Source of the DNA: an uncultured Pelagibacteraceae bacterium
GTDB lineage: Bacteria > Pseudomonadota > Alphaproteobacteria > Pelagibacterales > Pelagibacteraceae
Reading direction: 5' to 3'
Length of the DNA: 64,000 nucleotides
NCBI GenBank assembly: GCA_902567685.1
Contig: CACFNH010000002.1
Coordinates: 106,268-170,267 of the forward strand
Made by a program: the position numbers and the translations under genes. Of this stretch, positions 60,179 through 64,000 are shown piece by piece. The notes below the pieces were generated by a model. That model did not search any database. It saw only the letters and a list, made by a program, of their open reading frames with translations, and had not been told where the DNA came from. Each line of letters opens with the position of its first letter. Position 1 is the stretch's first letter.

Positions 60179-60622
60179 ATGAAACATTTACTTTATCTTA
60201 AGGACGAACAAATAAAGGATTTTATTCAACTAATTTCTTATGCTTATAGAGAAACTTTCTCTGATCCAAAAGAAATATTAGCTAAAAAGTTCTTTGGTCC
60301 TGCGCATTTAAGAGTTTTAAACCTTATAGAAAGAAATCCTGGAATAAGCCTAGGGGAACTTATAATTAAGTTAAAAGTTACAAAACAAAGTCTTAATAGA
60401 GTTTTAAGAGAACTAATTAAATCAAAAATGATTAAGCAAGTTAAAGATGATAATGATACTAGAAGAAAAAACTTATTTCTAGATAAGGAAGGTAAAATAT
60501 TTTTTGATAAAGTGTATGAGTCTCAAAAAAAAAGAATTTTTCAGGCACTAAAAAGTTCTGAGCCTGATTCTGTTATTAAATTTAAAGAGGTTTTAAATAA
60601 AATAATCAATGCAAAAAAATAA
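60179..60622 (+). CDS. MarR-family transcriptional regulator
   Basis: A 147-residue winged-helix protein: AHLRVLNLIERNPGISLGELIIKLKVTKQSLNRVLRELI (in parts) forms the helix-turn-helix, then the wing MIKQVKDDNDTRRKNLFLDKEG. It overlaps the response-regulator gene by 14 bases, an arrangement like petP-petR of Rhodobacter, so it probably acts with that two-component system. Confidence 0.88.
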   Translation: MKHLLYLKDEQIKDFIQLISYAYRETFSDPKEILAKKFFGPAHLRVLNLIERNPGISLGELIIKLKVTKQSLNRVLRELIKSKMIKQVKDDNDTRRKNLFLDKEGKIFFDKVYESQKKRIFQALKSSEPDSVIKFKEVLNKIINAKK

Positions 60623-61286
60623 AGCGCACATATTAGTCGTTGATGATGATAATAGAATAAGGGAATTAATTAAAGAATATTTAAGTGATAATGATTTTAT
60701 TGTCTCTACAGCAGTCGATGCTGAAAATGCAAAGATAAAGCTTGAACAGATTAAATTTGATCTTGTTGTATTAGATGTAATGATGCCTGGACAAAGCGGT
60801 TTTGAATTAACAAAGGAAATAAAGAAAAATATAGATATGCCTGTAATTCTTTTAACTGCAAAAGGTGAGGCAGAAAATAGAGTAAAAGGCCTCGAATTAG
60901 GTGCAGATGACTACTTGGGAAAACCTTTTGAGCCCAAAGAATTATTGTTAAGAATAAAGAATATACTATCTAAGATAAGTATAATAGACACTAGTAAGAT
61001 AAATTTAATCGGAAAGGCAAAAGTAAATTTAAACAAAATGTCTATTCAACTTAACAAAAAAGTTAATAAAATAAATAATGCAGAAAAAAAGGTTCTCCTT
61101 GAAATGCTGTCAAATCCTGGAAAAACTTACACGAGAATGCAGATAGGTAAAATTTCTGGTATATCTCAAGAAAGATCTATAGATGTTATGATAACAAGAT
61201 TAAGACAAAAGATCGAATTAGATCCAAAAAACCCTAAATATTTACAAACAATAAGAGGCTCCGGCTATGTTCTCTGGATTGAATAA
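60609..61286 (+). CDS. OmpR/PhoB-family response regulator
   Basis: A 225-residue regulator: receiver domain with acidic pocket (VVDDD) and phospho-acceptor Asp56 (VVLDVMMPGQSG), Lys in LGKPFEP, then an OmpR-type winged helix (about 130-225; RSIDVMITRLRQKIE, TIRGSGYVLW). It is coupled to the downstream histidine kinase gene (20-base overlap). Probably the OmpR of an EnvZ/OmpR-type system. Confidence 0.92.
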   Translation: MQKNKAHILVVDDDNRIRELIKEYLSDNDFIVSTAVDAENAKIKLEQIKFDLVVLDVMMPGQSGFELTKEIKKNIDMPVILLTAKGEAENRVKGLELGADDYLGKPFEPKELLLRIKNILSKISIIDTSKINLIGKAKVNLNKMSIQLNKKVNKINNAEKKVLLEMLSNPGKTYTRMQIGKISGISQERSIDVMITRLRQKIELDPKNPKYLQTIRGSGYVLWIE

Positions 61287-62583
61287 ATTTTTAAAGATAA
61301 TTTTACCAAAAGGATTGTTTTATAGATCTTTAATCATTGTTGCTGCTCCAATTATAATTCTTCAAATAATAATAACAGTAGTTTTTTTTGATAGCATATG
61401 GATAAAAGCAAATAAAGGAATGACAAGATCTTTGGTGGCTGAATTAAAAACCTTAACAGATATATATGATAAATATGATGATCAGGCAGAATTTTTAATA
61501 GAAATCTATAAAAAAAATTTTAATTTTGGTATTAGTATTAAAAAAGAAGAACTTCCAAAAATTGAGTCAGAAAGAAAATTTAGTCCAATGGATAGATCTT
61601 TAAGAAGAGAATTAAAGTCTACATTTGGAAGTGAAAATTATTGGTTTAATACTATTAAATATAAAGATTTAGTAGAAGTGCGGGTCAAGTCTAACAATCA
61701 AACTATTCAGTTTTTTTTTCCGAGAGAAAAAATCGCTACTTCGTCAGTAAGACTTTTTATACTTTGGATCACCTTTCCTTCTTTTATGCTGATTTTAATC
61801 GCAATTATATTTTTAAAAAATCAAACTAGGCCAATTGTTAATCTAGCAAAAGCAGCAGAAAGATTTGGAAAAGGTCACTATGTAAATGAGTTTAGACCTT
61901 CTGGAGCATCTGAAATTAGAAAAGCATCTTATGAATTTGATCGAATGGTTAAAAGAATAAACAGACATCTAAATCAAAGATCGGAAATGTTATCTGGAAT
62001 TAGCCATGACTTAAGAACACCTCTGACTAGACTAAAACTTCAAATAGAAATGTTAAATGAAAAAGGATTGTCAGAGAAAATGTCAAAAGATGTTGATGAA
62101 ATGGAAAAAATGCTTAATGACTATTTGCAATTCGCAAAAACTCAAGTTCAAGAAAATTCTGTAACGATAAATATTAATGAATTTTTTCAAGACATTATAA
62201 GTGAGACAAATAATAATAATCTTCACTTTATAAAAGGAGAAGATGTGATTTTAGTTGCAAGAAAAAATGCGCTAAAAAGATGTTTTAATAACTTTATTCA
62301 AAATGGTTTGCTTTATGGTAAAAATGTTTACATTACTACAGACAAGACTTCTAATAGATTGATTATATTAATTGAAGATGATGGTCCTGGTATACCCAAA
62401 GATCAATTTCGAAATGTTTTTAAACCTTTTTACAGATTGGATAAAAGTAGAAGTCTGAACACTTCTGGCGTTGGACTAGGTCTGTCCATCTCAGAAGATA
62501 TAATAGCTTCACATGGTGGAAATATTCAACTATCTGAAAGTAAATATAAAGGTCTTCAGGTTAAGATTTCTTTGCCTTTTTAG
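61267..62583 (+). CDS. EnvZ-like sensor histidine kinase
   Basis: A 438-residue membrane kinase: membrane helices at about 21-42 and 162-183 bracket a periplasmic sensor region, followed by a HAMP domain, the H-box ISHDLRTPLTRLKLQ with His247, N-box (KRCFNNFIQNGL) and G-boxes (EDDGPGIP, GVGLGLSIS). The partner is the overlapping OmpR-type regulator. Length and layout resemble EnvZ. Confidence 0.92.
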   Translation: MFSGLNKFLKIILPKGLFYRSLIIVAAPIIILQIIITVVFFDSIWIKANKGMTRSLVAELKTLTDIYDKYDDQAEFLIEIYKKNFNFGISIKKEELPKIESERKFSPMDRSLRRELKSTFGSENYWFNTIKYKDLVEVRVKSNNQTIQFFFPREKIATSSVRLFILWITFPSFMLILIAIIFLKNQTRPIVNLAKAAERFGKGHYVNEFRPSGASEIRKASYEFDRMVKRINRHLNQRSEMLSGISHDLRTPLTRLKLQIEMLNEKGLSEKMSKDVDEMEKMLNDYLQFAKTQVQENSVTININEFFQDIISETNNNNLHFIKGEDVILVARKNALKRCFNNFIQNGLLYGKNVYITTDKTSNRLIILIEDDGPGIPKDQFRNVFKPFYRLDKSRSLNTSGVGLGLSISEDIIASHGGNIQLSESKYKGLQVKISLPF

Positions 62584-62797
62584 ATCTTTTTAATTTTTTT
62601 ATTTCTTTATCTTGTTTTTGAACAATCTTTTTTAAAATTTCAAATTCTTCTCTTGAAACTAACTGAAGTTTTTCAATTAGATTATCTTTTTTAAATTTAA
62701 GATTAGTCAAAATCTCTTTCCTCGCATCTTGAGATGTAAGGATTCCATTTTTAATAAAGATCGATATTAATTCTAGCAATTTTTCTGAATTCTTCAT
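62561..62797 (-). CDS. UbiK-like (BMFP-domain) small protein
   Basis: A 78-residue helical protein with the BMFP pattern: a C-terminal coiled coil beginning LQLVSREEFEILKKIVQKQD and a Lys-rich tail. Family members (UbiK/YqiC) assist aerobic ubiquinone synthesis and form trimers. It overlaps the kinase gene by 23 bases on the opposite strand. Confidence 0.78.
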   Translation of the reverse strand: MKNSEKLLELISIFIKNGILTSQDARKEILTNLKFKKDNLIEKLQLVSREEFEILKKIVQKQDKEIKKLKRSKKAKKS

Positions 62798-62850
62798 ATT
62801 TTATCTTAGTTGATAAGAAAAATATTATCAATTATGTTATAAGTCCTTAA

Positions 62851-63648
62851 ATGTTTATTCATAATTTTAACCCTGTCTTAGCAAATATAGGATTTTTAGA
62901 GATTAGATGGTACTCCCTAGCCTATATTTTTGGAATCTTAATAGGTTGGTGGTTTGGAAAAAAAATATTAGATTTTAGAATTAAATCAAAAAGTTTGTCT
63001 GTGGACATAAATAATTTTGACAATCTGATTTCTTATATAATTATTTCTATAATTGTAGGAGGAAGGCTGGGTTATGTTATATTTTATAACATTGATTATT
63101 ATTTAAATAATCCAATTGATATTTTTAAGATATGGGAAGGAGGAATGTCTTTTCATGGAGCGCTCATTGGCGTTATTGTAGGAACGCATATTTTTGCAAA
63201 AAGTATAAGAACAGAAACTTTTCTTTTTTTAGACATAATATCTTGTGTTGCACCAATAGGTATATTTTTTGGAAGAATTGCTAATTTTATAAATGGAGAA
63301 CTTTTCGGAAAACCTACAAATGTACCTTGGTCAGTTATTTTTCCGCAGGTAGATAATGTGCCGAGACACCCATCTCAAATTTATGAAGCTTTTTTTGAAG
63401 GTGTTTTGCTCTTTTTAATACTGCTTCCTTTCATCTATAACAAAAAAGTAAAGACTGGTTTGTGTTCTGGTTTATTTTTAATTTTTTATGGTTTTTTTAG
63501 AATACTGGCAGAACAATTCAGAGAACCAGATTTGCAAATTGGCTACTTGTTTAATCATTTTAGCTTAGGAAGTATTTTAAGTTTAATAATGATAGTAGCT
63601 GGAATTTTAATTTTGCAAAAAATAAAAAAAAATGAACGATCTACTTAA
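62851..63648 (+). CDS. lgt: Lgt, prolipoprotein diacylglyceryl transferase
   Basis: Inner-membrane enzyme of 265 residues that lipidates the lipobox cysteine of prolipoproteins such as BamD. It has several hydrophobic helices, the Lgt signature GRIANFINGELFGKPT, GGMSFHGALIG and RHPSQIYEAFFEG. The 3' end overlaps the following gene by 17 bases. Confidence 0.96.
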   Translation: MFIHNFNPVLANIGFLEIRWYSLAYIFGILIGWWFGKKILDFRIKSKSLSVDINNFDNLISYIIISIIVGGRLGYVIFYNIDYYLNNPIDIFKIWEGGMSFHGALIGVIVGTHIFAKSIRTETFLFLDIISCVAPIGIFFGRIANFINGELFGKPTNVPWSVIFPQVDNVPRHPSQIYEAFFEGVLLFLILLPFIYNKKVKTGLCSGLFLIFYGFFRILAEQFREPDLQIGYLFNHFSLGSILSLIMIVAGILILQKIKKNERST

Positions 63649-64000
63649 TAAAGAGTCAGTTAAAAGAGTTGAAAAATTCATAAAAAATTTTGATTCTGAA
63701 TTAAACGTTTTACATCTAAATACAACTGCTAGAACAGCAGAAGATGCTGCTGAGTCATTAAAGTGTGAGCTCGGTGCCATAGTTAAAAGTTTAGTTTTTA
63801 AAGCTAATAATGAATTTTTAATTTGTTTGGTTGCTGGGGACAAAAAATGTTCATTAAACAAATTAAAGAAAATATTAGAGAAAAAAGATGTTGCAATGGC
63901 AAATGCTGAGGAGGTTAAAAGAAATACAGGTTTTTCAATTGGAGGTGTTGCTCCAGTTGCTCATATAAAAAATTTAAACATTTTAATTGATAAATCTTTA
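63632..64000 (+). CDS. YbaK/ProX-type aminoacyl-tRNA deacylase (partial)
   Basis: From the ATG at 63632 the frame runs off the right edge with 123 residues visible. TARTAEDAAESLKCELGAIVKSLVF and VKRNTGFSIGGVAPVAH are characteristic of the YbaK/EbsC editing domain, which removes misacylated amino acids from tRNA(Pro). The missing C-terminus should be about 35 residues. It is coupled to lgt. Confidence 0.88.
   Translation, partial: MNDLLNKESVKRVEKFIKNFDSELNVLHLNTTARTAEDAAESLKCELGAIVKSLVFKANNEFLICLVAGDKKCSLNKLKKILEKKDVAMANAEEVKRNTGFSIGGVAPVAHIKNLNILIDKSL

Overview
The window is a very AT-rich, tightly packed stretch of bacterial chromosome. Most intergenic gaps are under 100 bases and many genes overlap by 4 to 25 bases. 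The gene families, the circularly permuted two-piece tmRNA and the order hflK-hflC-DUF2065-degP point to an alphaproteobacterium with a streamlined genome. The best fit is a marine SAR11 (Pelagibacterales) relative. This placement rests on recognition of the proteins and layout, not on a database search.

Bases 1-4816 hold a membrane quality-control operon (hflK, hflC, a DUF2065 protein, degP running off the left edge), then mrp and thyX. Bases 4831-8604 are the only accessory-looking region. A split ssrA (tmRNA) gene is followed by four copies, progressively less perfect, of the ssrA 3' end. These copies delimit small modules carrying: (a) a three-gene operon headed by a McrB-N-like (DUF3578) plus DUF3883 nuclease protein, flanked by paired GATCACA repeats; (b) a 60-residue membrane protein; (c) a pseudoazurin; and, after the last copy, (d) a SET-domain protein. 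I read this as serial integration of small non-autonomous elements at ssrA, and it is the most unusual part of the window.

Bases 8606-17080 carry housekeeping genes: a MazG-like pyrophosphohydrolase, fumC, a UvrD/PcrA helicase, an X-Pro aminopeptidase, ligA and bamD. Bases 17131-35595 are a complete division and cell-wall (dcw) cluster on the minus strand. Its transcription order is mraZ-ftsZ-rsmH-ftsL-ftsI-murEF-mraY-murD-ftsW-murG-murC-murB-ddl-ftsQ-ftsA-lpxC. Two things are unusual: ftsZ sits second, directly after mraZ, instead of between ftsA and lpxC; and murE and murF are fused. A good promoter with three TGGGN MraZ boxes precedes mraZ.

Bases 35788-44387 hold rnpB, ampD, mlaA, mlaC, a CAU tRNA (probably Ile2), an HD-oxygenase/2-oxoglutarate dioxygenase pair resembling the TmpB/TmpA or PhnZ/PhnY phosphonate pathway, and the rpoD-dnaG-yqeY macromolecular synthesis group. 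Bases 44447-64000 hold carAB, a 2OG oxygenase plus ELM1-like pair, trxB, an aspartate aminotransferase, and a DNA-repair/folate/lipid operon (uvrB, PTR1-like reductase, folB, frameshifted uvrC, pgsA, a methyltransferase). After these come ilvE, a MarR-OmpR-EnvZ regulatory unit, ubiK-like, lgt and the start of a YbaK-type deacylase.

No integrase, transposase, CRISPR array or rRNA was seen.
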